A stretch of DNA of 64,000 nt from Nocardia acididurans (GCF_016741815.1 NZ_JAERRJ010000009.1:248001-312000); one strand, 5' to 3'; counted from the stretch's first letter, positions 16,647-25,917 are shown. Made by a program: numbers and translations. Notes: generated from the letters alone by a model not told the origin.

Positions 16647-18068
16647 GTGACCCTTGTGCCTAACGTCCTCGCCACTCGCTATGCCTCTCCGCAGCTCGTA
16701 CAGCTGTGGTCTCCGGAGAACAAGATTGTTCTGGAGCGGCGGCTGTGGCTGGAGGTGCTGCGGGCGCAGGGGGAGCTGGGCATCGAGGTGCCCGCCGGGG
16801 TTGTCGAGGACTACGAGCGGGTCATCGACCAGGTCGATCTGGCCTCGATCGCCGAGCGGGAGCGGGTTACGCGGCATGACGTGAAGGCGCGTATCGAGGA
16901 GTTCAACGCGCTCGCCGGGCATGAGCATGTGCACAAGGGCATGACCTCTCGCGACCTCACCGAGAACGTCGAGCAACTGCAGATCCGGCTGTCGCTCGAA
17001 CATGTCTACGCGCACGGTGTCGCCATCGCGGCGCGGCTGGCGGAGCGGGCCACGCAGTACCAGCCGCTGGTGATGGCGGGGCGCTCGCACAATGTCGCCG
17101 CGCAGGCCACCACGCTGGGCAAGCGGTTCGCCTCGGCGGCCGACGAGCTGCTGATCGCGCTGACCCGGCTGCGCGAGCTGATCGACCGGTACCCGCTGCG
17201 CGGCATCAAGGGCCCGATGGGCACCGCGCAGGACATGCTGGATCTGCTCGGCGGTGACGCCGCGAAGCTGGCGCAGCTGGAGCAGAAGGTGGCGCACCAC
17301 CTCGGCTTCAAGAACGTCTTCACCAGTGTCGGGCAGGTGTACCCGCGCTCGCTGGACCACGACGTGATCTCCACGCTGGTCCAAATCGGTGCGGGCCCTT
17401 CGTCTTTCGCGCACACCATCCGCCTGATGGCGGGCCACGAGCTGGTGACCGAGGGCTTCCAGCCCGGCCAGGTCGGCTCCTCGGCCATGCCGCACAAGAT
17501 GAACACCCGTTCCGCCGAGCGGGTCAACGGCCTGCAGGTGGTGCTGCGCGGCTACGGCTCCATGGCGGCCGAGCTGGCGGGCGCGCAGTGGAACGAGGGT
17601 GACGTGTTCTGCTCGGTGGTGCGCCGGGTCGCGCTGCCGGACGCCTTCTTCGCTGTCGACGGCATGATGGAGACCTTCCTGACCATCCTCGCGGAGTTCG
17701 GCGCGTACCCGGCCGTCATCGACCGCGAACTCAACCGGTACCTGCCGTTCCTGGCCACCACCCGCATCCTGATGGCCGCGGTGCGCGCTGGCGTCGGTCG
17801 TGAGACCGCGCACGAGGTCATCAAGGAGCACGCGGTGGCCGTGGCGCTGGCCATGCGCGAGCAGGGCCGCGAGCCCGACCTGCTGGACCGCCTGGCCGCC
17901 GACGACCGCATGCCGCTGGATCGGGCCGCGCTCGACGCCGCGCTCGCCGACCGCTCCGCCTTCATCGGCGCGGCCGAGGCGCAGACCCGCGAGGTCGTGG
18001 CCCAGGTGCAGAAGCTGGTGGACGCCAACCCGGAGGCGGCCCGCTACACCCCGTCGCCGATCCTCTAG
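16647..18068 (+). CDS. purB: adenylosuccinate lyase
   Basis: 473-aa fumarase/aspartase-superfamily lyase that removes fumarate from SAICAR and from adenylosuccinate, used in both IMP and AMP synthesis. The superfamily signature is GSSAMPHKMNTRSAER (flexible active-site loop with the catalytic Ser), with TSRDLTENVEQ and AGRSHNVAAQATT containing the other active-site His/Thr residues. GTG start with leaderless promoter. It lies in the place purB holds in M. tuberculosis (Rv0777), but purC, which in that genome lies three genes further on, is not found here. Confidence 0.97.
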   Translation: MTLVPNVLATRYASPQLVQLWSPENKIVLERRLWLEVLRAQGELGIEVPAGVVEDYERVIDQVDLASIAERERVTRHDVKARIEEFNALAGHEHVHKGMTSRDLTENVEQLQIRLSLEHVYAHGVAIAARLAERATQYQPLVMAGRSHNVAAQATTLGKRFASAADELLIALTRLRELIDRYPLRGIKGPMGTAQDMLDLLGGDAAKLAQLEQKVAHHLGFKNVFTSVGQVYPRSLDHDVISTLVQIGAGPSSFAHTIRLMAGHELVTEGFQPGQVGSSAMPHKMNTRSAERVNGLQVVLRGYGSMAAELAGAQWNEGDVFCSVVRRVALPDAFFAVDGMMETFLTILAEFGAYPAVIDRELNRYLPFLATTRILMAAVRAGVGRETAHEVIKEHAVAVALAMREQGREPDLLDRLAADDRMPLDRAALDAALADRSAFIGAAEAQTREVVAQVQKLVDANPEAARYTPSPIL

Positions 18069-18086
18069 GGAGAGTACGGCTCTCGG

Positions 18087-18110
18087 GCCCGGCTCCGGAT
18101 GGAGCCGGGC
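18087..18110 (+). terminator. terminator after purB
   Basis: 10-bp perfect stem GCCCGGCTCC/GGAGCCGGGC with a GGAT loop, 18 bp after the stop. Confidence 0.8.
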
Positions 18111-18144
18111 GCGATCGAGTTGGGGCGGCGGGATTTTCCGCCGC

Positions 18145-18150
18145 TAGGCT
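18145..18150 (+). promoter_or_regulatory. -10 hexamer of second HIT gene (TAGGCT), leaderless
   Basis: TAGGCT ends 6 nt before the ATG. Confidence 0.55.
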
Positions 18151-18156
18151 CGCCGC

Positions 18157-18594
18157 ATGAATCCGTACACGATCTTCGCCGATATCGTTGCCGGGCGCGC
18201 ACCTTCGAGCAAGGTGTACGAGGACGATGATGTGCTGGCGTTCATGGACATTCGGCCGTTCACACCCGGGCACCTGCTGGTGATCCCGAAGATTCCCGCG
18301 CGAAGTCTGTCGGAATTGGATCCCGCGGTGGGCGGCAAGCTGTTTCAGGTGGGGCAGCAGCTGGCGGCCGCGCTGCGCACCTCCGAGGTGGGTGCGGACG
18401 GCGTGAACTTCTTTCTCGCGGACGGGGTGACCGCGGGGCAGGAGGTTTTCCACGTGCATCTGCATGTGATTCCGCGCACCCCGGGGGACGGGTTCGGTCT
18501 GCGTGGTCGGCCCACGACTCTGCCGCGCGCGGACCTCGACTACCTGGCCGGATCCATCCGTGGTGCGCTGGATAGAAACGGCAATAATTCATAG
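18157..18594 (+). CDS. HIT-family nucleotide hydrolase
   Basis: 145-aa histidine-triad protein, with active site HVHLHVIP and the HIT pattern FADIVAGRAPSSKVYEDDDVLAFMDI and TPGHLLVIPK. A Hint-like phosphoramidase or dinucleotide hydrolase is expected. It is only distantly related to the HIT protein at 10692-11117 (different C-terminal tail), so the window holds two separate HIT lineages. Leaderless start directly after the purB terminator. Confidence 0.93.
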   Translation: MNPYTIFADIVAGRAPSSKVYEDDDVLAFMDIRPFTPGHLLVIPKIPARSLSELDPAVGGKLFQVGQQLAAALRTSEVGADGVNFFLADGVTAGQEVFHVHLHVIPRTPGDGFGLRGRPTTLPRADLDYLAGSIRGALDRNGNNS

Positions 18595-18723
18595 CAGATC
18601 CGCATTACCATATGCGTACCGTATGGTTTGCCAGCGACACGCCAATTCCGGAAACTTCCTCGGGGCCACTGGTTCGTGAGTTACGTTTGAATGCGATTGT
18701 GGTGGGCTGATGGAGGTGGGGAC

Positions 18724-19683
18724 ATGCGTAGAAGAGTCGTTGCCGCAGCGGTTTTCGCGATTGCCGCCGGTTTGCTGTGTCCGGTTGTCACGTCACCGGC
18801 AAACGCTCGGGCCGCGACAGTGCTACGCGTGGACGAGCTGAGCGCCACCCGCTCGGCCCTCTTCATCGACTCCGCCGCCATGGGCCGCACCATCCAGGTC
18901 CAGGTGCTGCATCCGGCCGGCGGCGGCTCCCGGCCCACCTACTATCTGCTCGACGGGCTCGATCCCGGTGCGACACAGAGCACCTGGACCAACGCCACCG
19001 ACGCCGAGCCGTTCTTCAGCGGTAAGAACGTGAACGTGGTGCTGCCGATGGGCGGCCAGGCCAGCTACTACACCGACTGGATCGCCGACGACCCGAAGTT
19101 CGGCCGCTACAAGTGGGAAACCTTTCTGGCAGAAGAACTTCCGCCGATCATCGACGGCTACTTCAACGGTAACGGCGTGAACGCCATCGGCGGGCTGTCC
19201 ATGGGCGGCAACGCGGCTTTCACACTGGCGGTACGGCATCCGAACCTCTACACCGCCGTCGCCGGATACAGCGCCTGCCCCGATACCTCGATAGCCCAGG
19301 GAGCCATGCTGTTCTCGATCGCCAACCGTGGCGGCAACCCCTTCAACATGTGGGGCGGCACCACGAGTTCCGCCTGGGCCGAACACAATCCGGCCGTTCT
19401 CGCGGATCGCCTGCGCGGCAAGACGATCTACCTGTCCACCGGCACCGGTTTCCCCGGCCCGCACGAGCTGGAGATCAAACCGCAGCTGCCGGAGAACATC
19501 TTCTTCGGCGGACCCATCGAATTCGGGGTCAACGGCTGCGTCACGTCCTTCGAGGGCCGCCTCAAATCACTCGGCATCCCCGCGCGCATCGACTACAGCC
19601 CCGTGGGCACCCACTCCTGGTCCTACTGGCAGGACACCCTGCACCAGTCCTGGCCCACCATCGGCGGGGCCATCGGCGCGTAA
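18724..19683 (+). CDS. antigen-85-like secreted esterase / mycolyltransferase
   Basis: 319-aa exported alpha/beta hydrolase of the esterase D/antigen 85 family, which moves mycolates onto trehalose and arabinogalactan in mycolic-acid bacteria. A signal peptide ends near SPANARA. Nucleophile Ser159 in GLSMGGN and base His297 in GTHSWSYWQ are present, with the family's YYLLDGLD and an FWSWG-like MGGQASYYTDW region. ATG at 18724 has GGAGGTG upstream. Whether it is a true mycolyltransferase or a related esterase is not decided by sequence alone. Confidence 0.92.
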   Translation: MRRRVVAAAVFAIAAGLLCPVVTSPANARAATVLRVDELSATRSALFIDSAAMGRTIQVQVLHPAGGGSRPTYYLLDGLDPGATQSTWTNATDAEPFFSGKNVNVVLPMGGQASYYTDWIADDPKFGRYKWETFLAEELPPIIDGYFNGNGVNAIGGLSMGGNAAFTLAVRHPNLYTAVAGYSACPDTSIAQGAMLFSIANRGGNPFNMWGGTTSSAWAEHNPAVLADRLRGKTIYLSTGTGFPGPHELEIKPQLPENIFFGGPIEFGVNGCVTSFEGRLKSLGIPARIDYSPVGTHSWSYWQDTLHQSWPTIGGAIGA

Positions 19684-19700
19684 CCGACGGCCGCCGCACG

Positions 19701-19733
19701 CCTGGAACGTGATCTCCGGGATTACGTTCCAGG
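19701..19733. terminator. terminator after the esterase gene
   Basis: 10-bp perfect stem CCTGGAACGT/ACGTTCCAGG with a 13-nt loop; its right arm overlaps the end of the convergent DUF397 gene, so it may serve both. Confidence 0.75.
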
Positions 19734-19937
19734 GCGGTTGAATTCGCCGTCCTTCGCCCCGGCGACGAAGGCCGCCCACTCGCCGGGGGTGAAGATCAGG
19801 ACGGGGCCTTCGGGGTTGCGGGAATCGCGCAGGGCGATATTTCCGCTGGTGAGAAACGCTATCTCGACGCCGTCGGCATTGTCGTCGCTACGCCGCCAGA
19901 CGGCGTCCGGATCGATTTCGCGGTTCTTGACTTCCAC
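19722..19937 (-). CDS. DUF397 domain protein
   Basis: 71-aa protein of the actinobacterial DUF397 family: VWRRSDDNADGVEIAF, the central GNIALRDSRNPEGPVL and the closing FTPGEWAAFVAGAKDGEF are diagnostic. The GTG at 19937 is used because AGGAG lies 5 nt before it. DUF397 proteins usually sit beside an XRE-type regulator and act with it (for example in Streptomyces development); no such regulator is present here, so this copy is solitary. The family's precise role is unclear. Confidence 0.93.
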   Translation of the reverse strand: MEVKNREIDPDAVWRRSDDNADGVEIAFLTSGNIALRDSRNPEGPVLIFTPGEWAAFVAGAKDGEFNRPGT

Positions 19938-20051
19938 TCGAACTCCTGTGCGCTGCGGCAGTACTGGACGGTGATGTGGATCGCATTCATGATGCCAGGG
20001 TTTGTGCGGCCTCCGGATCGGATATTCCATTCTGTGTCAGCGGAAGGAGGT

Positions 20052-20261
20052 ATGGTGCGCACGCCATGGCATCAACAGCGGGCAGCCCCCATCTCCGACA
20101 GCTGTGAGATGGTTCCCGAACGGTTCACGGTGGAACTGGCTCACAGCATCCTCCGGATCCATCGAAGTTGCCCGACAGATCAATGCGCTCGCCGTAAAGC
20201 GGCGGTGTTCTTTCTCTATGAGCAGCGGCAGCCCAGCACGGGGCGGGCGCGCCGCCGCTAG
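20052..20261 (+). CDS. small basic protein with paired Cys, unknown
   Basis: About 69 aa, divergent from DUF397. A full AAGGAGG ribosome site (20044-20050) stands right before the ATG at 20052 and GTG at 20055; the latter has better spacing. The protein ends basic (GRARRR). Its middle, LAHSILRIHRSCPTDQCARR, has a Cys-x4-Cys near His, reminiscent of small actinobacterial proteins with a C-x4-C-x2-K-x-AA pattern. No domain can be named. Codon bias is weaker than in neighbours, so coding status rests mainly on the ribosome site. Confidence 0.5.
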   Translation: MVRTPWHQQRAAPISDSCEMVPERFTVELAHSILRIHRSCPTDQCARRKAAVFFLYEQRQPSTGRARRR

Positions 20262-20276
20262 CCGCGTGCCGTGCCC

Positions 20277-21353
20277 CTACCGCTGTTGTACGCGCGGTGC
20301 CCGCGGCCGTCGCCGAAGCAGGACGGCGGCCGTCACCACGAGCACCGACGCACCGGTCACCACCAGTACGTAACCCGCGGGCAGGCCCAGGATTTCGACG
20401 CGTTCGGTGCGGTACACGACATGCCGGAAGTCGCCCCCGGGACTGGGGATGAAGCTGAAGTCGGTGGTGATCGCGCCGGGATCGTGGATGCGGCTGGACA
20501 ATTCGGTCAGATAGTCGTTGCCGTTCGCGCTCAGCGCGCGCAGATCGGCATCCACCGGATCGGTCACGCGGCCCGCGAAATCGGTGTCCACGTCGTGGCG
20601 TCCCGCGTCCTGATCCCCGCGCATCATCCGCTGGTTGTGCAGGACGTACAGCCGGATGTCCTGGGTTCCCTTGGCGGCCTGCGACATTCGCATCGGGTAC
20701 ACCAGCCGCGGTGAGTCGAAGGTCAGCCGTACCGGATCCAGCGTGCCGCCCAGGGCGGTCGAGCCGGTGAGCCGCATGGCCACGAAGGACCAGCCCTCGC
20801 TGAGATACGGCTGCAGGGTGGCGAGCACCTCGTCCCGCATGACATAGCCGTTGCCGCCGAGCCACTGCCGCACGCCGGTCAGGTCGCCGCCGCTGAGCGT
20901 GGTGGCCTCCAGCGGGCCGAGCTGCACCCGGTCCAGCACGACCGGGGCACCACCCGGCGCGCTCGCGTTGGGCATGCCACCCGCTCCGTCCGCCGAGCCC
21001 AGTTCGATCTCGGGGAACCACTCGTAGCGGACAACCTCCTCCGGTGCGGTGATCTCACGCAGCTCGTCGAAGGTCGCCGCGGTGCCCGAAGTGACGGTGG
21101 CGGGTGCGGGCGTCGGAACGATCAGCGCCGCGCTATCGGTGCTGCTCTCCAGGGACAACCGCATGAGAATCGTCTCCCGGCCGCCGTCCAGGCTGATCAC
21201 GGCCGTTTCGTCGGAGACGGCCGCCCGCTGCCCCACGGGCACCGCCATGCCTCCGCACGCACACGCCGAAGCCGGTGTCGCCAAGCCGATTCCCCCCGCG
21301 CCGGCCACGGTGGCGACCACCGCGAGCAGGCGCGCTGTCCTACGCAACAGCAT
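20277..21353 (-). CDS. DUF2330 family exported membrane protein
   Basis: 358-aa protein with a signal peptide ending ATPASA followed by the family hallmark CACGG (Cys-x-Cys at the mature N-terminus), a long extracytoplasmic beta-rich domain and one C-terminal membrane helix (YVLVVTGASVLVVTAAVLL) before a basic tail. This is the DUF2330 layout: an extracytoplasmic domain anchored at the C-terminus. Motifs VVRYEWFPEIE, GYVMRDEVLATLQPYL and LYVLHNQRM lie in the domain. Function is unknown. It is divergent from the oligopeptidase gene. Confidence 0.88.
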   Translation of the reverse strand: MLLRRTARLLAVVATVAGAGGIGLATPASACACGGMAVPVGQRAAVSDETAVISLDGGRETILMRLSLESSTDSAALIVPTPAPATVTSGTAATFDELREITAPEEVVRYEWFPEIELGSADGAGGMPNASAPGGAPVVLDRVQLGPLEATTLSGGDLTGVRQWLGGNGYVMRDEVLATLQPYLSEGWSFVAMRLTGSTALGGTLDPVRLTFDSPRLVYPMRMSQAAKGTQDIRLYVLHNQRMMRGDQDAGRHDVDTDFAGRVTDPVDADLRALSANGNDYLTELSSRIHDPGAITTDFSFIPSPGGDFRHVVYRTERVEILGLPAGYVLVVTGASVLVVTAAVLLRRRPRAPRVQQR

Positions 21354-21437
21354 GGCGCGAGCCTACGCGTGTTCGCTCTGCGCGACATCCGGGTGCGCGA
21401 GGCCATGGGTAAGCGGCCCCGGGTGCGGGCGTCCCAC

Positions 21438-21443
21438 TAACGT
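21438..21443 (+). promoter_or_regulatory. -10 hexamer of the oligopeptidase gene (TAACGT), leaderless
   Basis: TAACGT ends 7 nt before the ATG at 21451. Confidence 0.5.
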
Positions 21444-21450
21444 GGAGCGC

Positions 21451-23610
21451 ATGGCTCTTGACAGTGGTAGCACGACCACCAACCCCGGCGTGGCAGTCTC
21501 CGCGCCGATCGCCAAGACGGTGCCGAGCGAACGCGTGCACCACGGCGACGTCTTCGTCGACGAGTACGAGTGGCTGCGGGACAAGGAGAATCCCGAGGTC
21601 ATCGCGTATCTGGAGGCGGAGAACGCGTTTACGGATTCGCAGACGGAGAAGTTGCGGCCGCTGCGGGAGAAGATCTTCGACGAGATCAAGGCCCGCACCC
21701 AGGAAACCGATCTGTCGGTCCCCACCCGGATGGGCGACTACTGGTACTACTCGCGCAGTTTCGAGGGCAAGCAGTACGGCGTGCACTGCCGCGTCCGGGT
21801 CGCCGGCCCGGACGACTGGACTCCGCCGCAGCTCGAGGTCGGCGTGGCCGTCGAGGGCGAGCAGGTGCTGCTCGACTCCAACGAGCTGGCCGAGGGTCAC
21901 GACTTCTTCTCCCTGGGCGCGTTCTCCCTCAGCCACGCCGGTGACCTGCTGGCCTACTCGGTCGACACCGTCGGCGACGAGCGCTATGTGCTGCGTTTCA
22001 AGAATCTGGAGACCGGCGCGATCCTCGAGGACGAGATCCCGGGCACCGCGCCCGGCGCGACCTGGTCGCTGGACGGCACGCACGTCTTCTATCAGACGGT
22101 CGACGAATCCTGGCGGCCCGACACCGTGTGGCGGCACCGGCTCGGCACCGCCAAGGACGCCGACGTCAAGGTCTTCCACGAGCCGGACGAGCGCTACTGG
22201 GTGAGCATCGGCGCGACCCGCTCGGAGAAGTACCTGGTGGTGTGGGTCGGCTCCAAGATCACCAGCGAGGGCTGGATCCTGGAGTCCGACAATCCCGAGG
22301 GCGAGTTCCGCGTCCTCATCCCGCGCCGCGAGGGCGTCGAGTACTCGGCCGAGCACGCCGTCATCGGCGGCGAGGACAAGCTGCTCATCATGCACAACGA
22401 CGTGGTCGACAGCGTGAAGGCGGAGAACTTCGTGCTCGCCGAGGCCCCGGTCGCCGATCCGGCGAATATGCGCATCCTCATCGGCCACCGCGACGACGTG
22501 CGGCTCGAGGATGTCGACGCCTTCTCCGACAAGCTGGTGCTGTCCTACCGCAAGGAGGCGCTGCCGCGCGTCGCGGTGTGGCCGCTGACCGCCGACGGCT
22601 ACGGCGACCTGAAGGAGATCGACTTCGATCTCGCGCTGTTCTCGGCCGGTCTGGGTTCCAACCCGGAGTGGGAGCAGCCCACCCTGCGCATGGGCGTCAC
22701 CTCGTTCATCACCCCGATGCGGGTGTACGACTACATACCCGGCACGGGTGAGCTGCTGCTGCGCAAGGAGCAGCCGGTGCTCGGCGGCTACAACCCCGAA
22801 GACTATGTGCAGCAGCGGGATTGGGCGGTGGCCGCGGACGGCACCCGGATCCCGGTCTCCCTCGTGGTGCGCCGCGACGCCGCGCCCGGCCCGAAACCGT
22901 TGCTGCTCTACGGCTACGGCTCCTACGAGGCCAGCATCGACCCCGGCTTCTCGGTGGCGCGACTGTCCATGCTCGATCGCGGCATGGTCTTCGCGGTCGC
23001 GCACGTGCGCGGCGGCGGCGAGATGGGCCGCCTCTGGTACGAGCACGGCAAGACCCTCACCAAGAAGAACACCTTCACCGACTTCGTCTCCTGCGCACGG
23101 CATCTCATCGATTCCGGGGTCACCGCCGCGGATCGCATGATCGCCGACGGCGGCAGCGCGGGCGGCCTGCTGGTGGGCGCGGTGGCCAACCTCGCGCCGG
23201 AGCTGTTCGCGGGCATCCTCGCGAACGTCCCCTTCGTGGACCCGCTGACCTCCATCCTCGACCCGTCCCTCCCGCTCACCGTCATCGAATGGGACGAGTG
23301 GGGTAACCCGTTGGAGGACAAGGAAGTCTACGACTACATGAAGTCCTACTCGCCGTACGAGAACGTCGAGGCCAAGGACTATCCGGCCATCCTCGCCATC
23401 ACCAGCCTCAACGACACGCGCGTGCTGTACGTGGAGCCGGCCAAGTGGGTGGCGAAACTGCGCGCCACCAAGACCGGGCACTCGCAGCTCCTGCTCAAGA
23501 CGGAGATGAGTGCCGGTCACGGCGGCGTCAGCGGTCGTTACGAGAAGTGGAAGGAAGTCGCCTTCGAATTCGCCTGGGTCCTCGACACCGTGGGTGTCTC
23601 GGACCTCTGA
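21451..23610 (+). CDS. ptrB: S9A oligopeptidase B-like serine peptidase
   Basis: 719-aa cytoplasmic prolyl-oligopeptidase-family enzyme that cleaves short peptides after basic residues in the oligopeptidase B branch. N-terminal beta-propeller (to ~430), then an alpha/beta hydrolase domain with Ser569 in DGGSAGGLLVGAV, Asp in SLNDTRVLYVEP and His in SAGHGG. The frame is open 400 bp upstream across the DUF2330 promoter, but ATG at 21451 begins the conserved N-terminus and has a -10 box 7 nt away. In M. tuberculosis the same position holds a gene split in two (ptrBa/ptrBb); here it is one intact ORF. Confidence 0.94.
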   Translation: MALDSGSTTTNPGVAVSAPIAKTVPSERVHHGDVFVDEYEWLRDKENPEVIAYLEAENAFTDSQTEKLRPLREKIFDEIKARTQETDLSVPTRMGDYWYYSRSFEGKQYGVHCRVRVAGPDDWTPPQLEVGVAVEGEQVLLDSNELAEGHDFFSLGAFSLSHAGDLLAYSVDTVGDERYVLRFKNLETGAILEDEIPGTAPGATWSLDGTHVFYQTVDESWRPDTVWRHRLGTAKDADVKVFHEPDERYWVSIGATRSEKYLVVWVGSKITSEGWILESDNPEGEFRVLIPRREGVEYSAEHAVIGGEDKLLIMHNDVVDSVKAENFVLAEAPVADPANMRILIGHRDDVRLEDVDAFSDKLVLSYRKEALPRVAVWPLTADGYGDLKEIDFDLALFSAGLGSNPEWEQPTLRMGVTSFITPMRVYDYIPGTGELLLRKEQPVLGGYNPEDYVQQRDWAVAADGTRIPVSLVVRRDAAPGPKPLLLYGYGSYEASIDPGFSVARLSMLDRGMVFAVAHVRGGGEMGRLWYEHGKTLTKKNTFTDFVSCARHLIDSGVTAADRMIADGGSAGGLLVGAVANLAPELFAGILANVPFVDPLTSILDPSLPLTVIEWDEWGNPLEDKEVYDYMKSYSPYENVEAKDYPAILAITSLNDTRVLYVEPAKWVAKLRATKTGHSQLLLKTEMSAGHGGVSGRYEKWKEVAFEFAWVLDTVGVSDL

Positions 23611-23614
23611 CGAA

Positions 23615-24378
23615 TCACCGGGTGGTCGCCGGAGTTTTCAGGTGTGAGGTGTCGGCGCTCGGTCCGAGCGCCTTCGCCTTCACCTCGTCCGGCGGGATCC
23701 AGGACGGCTTCTTCATGCGCTCGATGATCAGCGGCACCGCGCTGAACACGATCGCGCCGCCCGCCACCAGTGCGATATAGGTGGCCGGGCTGCCGATGGG
23801 CAGCTGCGACGGTGGCACGAACGCCAGAATGAAGGCGAAAGCCACTGCCGCCGCGATCATGATGGCCGCCGGATAGCCCTTGGCCGGATCCTTCAGCTCG
23901 GTCGAATGCACGCCCTGGGACTCCACACCGGCGAAGTTGAGCAGGATGCCCGCGAGGAACGCCAGGCCGGAAAGCCCGGCGATATAGGGGAAGAACCGCG
24001 GCGAATCGTGCCCGTCGTGTACGGCGGTGACGGCCGGATCAGTGGTGTGCTCCCAGCCGATGGAATGCCCGGTGGCGATCCACCAGACGAAGACCAGCAC
24101 CAGGATGATGCCCGGCAGCGCCGTGCCCGGCAGGAATCCGGCGCGGGTCACCTTCAGCGCGAACTGGTTGCTGACGAAGGCCACCAGCGTGCACAGCCAG
24201 AACGCCGCGATGGCGAAAACGCCCACGTAGATATGGTTTTGGGCGAGATCGGGCCGGTCGAACGCGAACGCGACGCCCGCGGCGGCGAAGCTCATACCGG
24301 TCGGATAGAAGACGATCACCTGGATCCAGGACAGGAAGATGATCGCGAAGCCGACCCGGTCGTCGCCGCGTGCTTGCC
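23615..24378 (-). pseudogene. decayed gadC-like amino-acid antiporter, N-terminus and centre deleted
   Basis: Remnant of an APC-superfamily glutamate/GABA antiporter directly after gadB. Compared with the intact relative at 26211-27635, similarity starts only at the equivalent of residue ~93 (DRVGFAIIFLSWIQVIVFYP against KRMGFLAVWCQF...), runs to the LKDPAKGYPAAIM stretch, then jumps in frame to FVPPSQLPIGS, which belongs ~185 residues later. Thus the first two to three helices and about five central helices are gone. No start codon with a ribosome site exists; the 5' break falls within 20 bp of the gadB stop. It cannot fold as a 12-helix transporter. Confidence 0.85.
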
Positions 24379-24380
24379 GC

Positions 24381-25784
24381 TCACGAGCGGGCCTTGACGG
24401 TTTTGCTCGGCACCTTGGCCGTCGCATTGTGCGTGAACCCGCCGGCCTCGGCCTTGGTGAGCGGCTTGGACCTCGGATTGCGTTGCAGCTGTTCGATACT
24501 GCGTTGCACATCGCACAGCAGCAGATCGATGATGTCGATGCTGAACCCGTGCCGCAGCACCGCGCGCATGATGGTCTCGTCCTGCCGGTCGGCGGGCAGC
24601 GGGTACGCGGCGATCAACCAGCCGCGCGTGCGCAGCCGATCCGACAGGTCGTAGAGGTTGAATCCGGCATCGGGATCCTTCAGAAACCAGGAGACAGCGG
24701 TGATTCCGCGCTTCGGGTCGCCGTCGTGGATCATCTCGAAGTGGCCGAGCTCCCGCAGCCCCTTCGCCAAATGCTGCGAGACCCGGTAGATCTGCTCCTG
24801 AACGCGGGAGTAGCCGGTGCGGCCGAGCCGGATGAAGTCGTAGTACTGGGTGATCACCTGACTGCCGGGGCGGGAGAAGTTCAGGTTGAAGGTGGCCATG
24901 CTGCCGCCGAGATAGTCGACATCGAAGATGAGGTCCTCCGGCAGGTCGGCGGCTTCGCGCCAGATCGCCCAGCCCGCGCCGAGCGGTGCCAGGCCGGTCT
25001 TGTGCCCGGAGGCGTTGATGGACTTCACGCGCGGCAGCCGGAAATCCCACACCACCTCCGGCGCGCAGAACGGGGCCAGGAAGCCGCCGCTGGCGGCATC
25101 GACGTGGATCGGGATGTCCAGGCCGGTCTTCGCCTGAATATCGTCCAGCGCCTTGCTGATTCCCGCCACGTCCTCGAACAGCCCGGTGAAGGTCTGCCCG
25201 AAGGTGGGCACCACCATGATGGTGTTCTCGTCCACGTACCGCGCGATGTCGTCGGGATGCATGGTGAGCCGGTCGCCGCGCAGCGGTACCTGCCGGATCT
25301 CGACGTCGAAGTAGCGCGCGAATTTCTCCCAGCACACCTGCACCGGCCCGCACACGAAGTTGGGCACGCCCTTGCCGCCGCGCTTGCGCCAGCGGAATTT
25401 GGCGGCCAGTCCGCCCAGCATGGCGGCCTCGCTGGATCCGGTGGTGGAGGTGCCGAGCGTCGTGGCCGCGTCGGGGGAGTGCCACAGGTCGGCGATCATG
25501 CGCACGCAGCGCCGCTCCAGCTCGGCGGTCTGCGGGTATTCGTCCTTGTCGACGATGTTCTTGTCGAGGGATTCGTTCATGAGGCGGCGGGCCTGGTCGT
25601 CGACCCAGGTGGTGCAGAAGGTGGCCAGGTTCATCCGGGAGACGCCGTCGAGCATGAGTTCGTCGTGTACGACCTGGTAGGCGACCGTGGGGTACATCTC
25701 GGTGGCGGGGAAATCGCCCTTCGGGGCGGTATGCCGCAAACCGGCCATGGCGAAGATGTCGTCGGATTCCACTGAGTCGGGCAC
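24381..25784 (-). CDS. gadB: glutamate decarboxylase
   Basis: 467-aa PLP enzyme converting glutamate to GABA and CO2, consuming a proton. Homology starts close to the ATG (FAMAGLRHTAPKGDFPATEM), and IHVDAASGGFLAPF (cofactor Asp and Ala-Ser) and INASGHKTGLAPLG with the PLP lysine Lys262 are typical. Length matches GadB of enterobacteria and actinobacteria, so it looks functional. Normally it is co-transcribed with an antiporter; here the following gene is a gutted gadC relative, while an intact APC antiporter lies divergently at 26211, so glutamate/GABA exchange may rest on that one. Confidence 0.96.
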   Translation of the reverse strand: MPDSVESDDIFAMAGLRHTAPKGDFPATEMYPTVAYQVVHDELMLDGVSRMNLATFCTTWVDDQARRLMNESLDKNIVDKDEYPQTAELERRCVRMIADLWHSPDAATTLGTSTTGSSEAAMLGGLAAKFRWRKRGGKGVPNFVCGPVQVCWEKFARYFDVEIRQVPLRGDRLTMHPDDIARYVDENTIMVVPTFGQTFTGLFEDVAGISKALDDIQAKTGLDIPIHVDAASGGFLAPFCAPEVVWDFRLPRVKSINASGHKTGLAPLGAGWAIWREAADLPEDLIFDVDYLGGSMATFNLNFSRPGSQVITQYYDFIRLGRTGYSRVQEQIYRVSQHLAKGLRELGHFEMIHDGDPKRGITAVSWFLKDPDAGFNLYDLSDRLRTRGWLIAAYPLPADRQDETIMRAVLRHGFSIDIIDLLLCDVQRSIEQLQRNPRSKPLTKAEAGGFTHNATAKVPSKTVKARS

Positions 25785-25917
25785 AAATGCCTCCGGTGTA
25801 GTTCGCGGCGAACGGTTGCTGTTCAGCAGGTGCAGCTCTACAACACTCCGAAACGAATTGGATCACACACCGTTTCGTAATGATCTGAAGGTTGCTGAAC
25901 GGTTACTATCCGGATTT

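Noticed and set aside
23615..24378. Reading the gadC remnant as a functional short transporter
   Set aside because: It lacks a start with ribosome site and most helices of the APC core.
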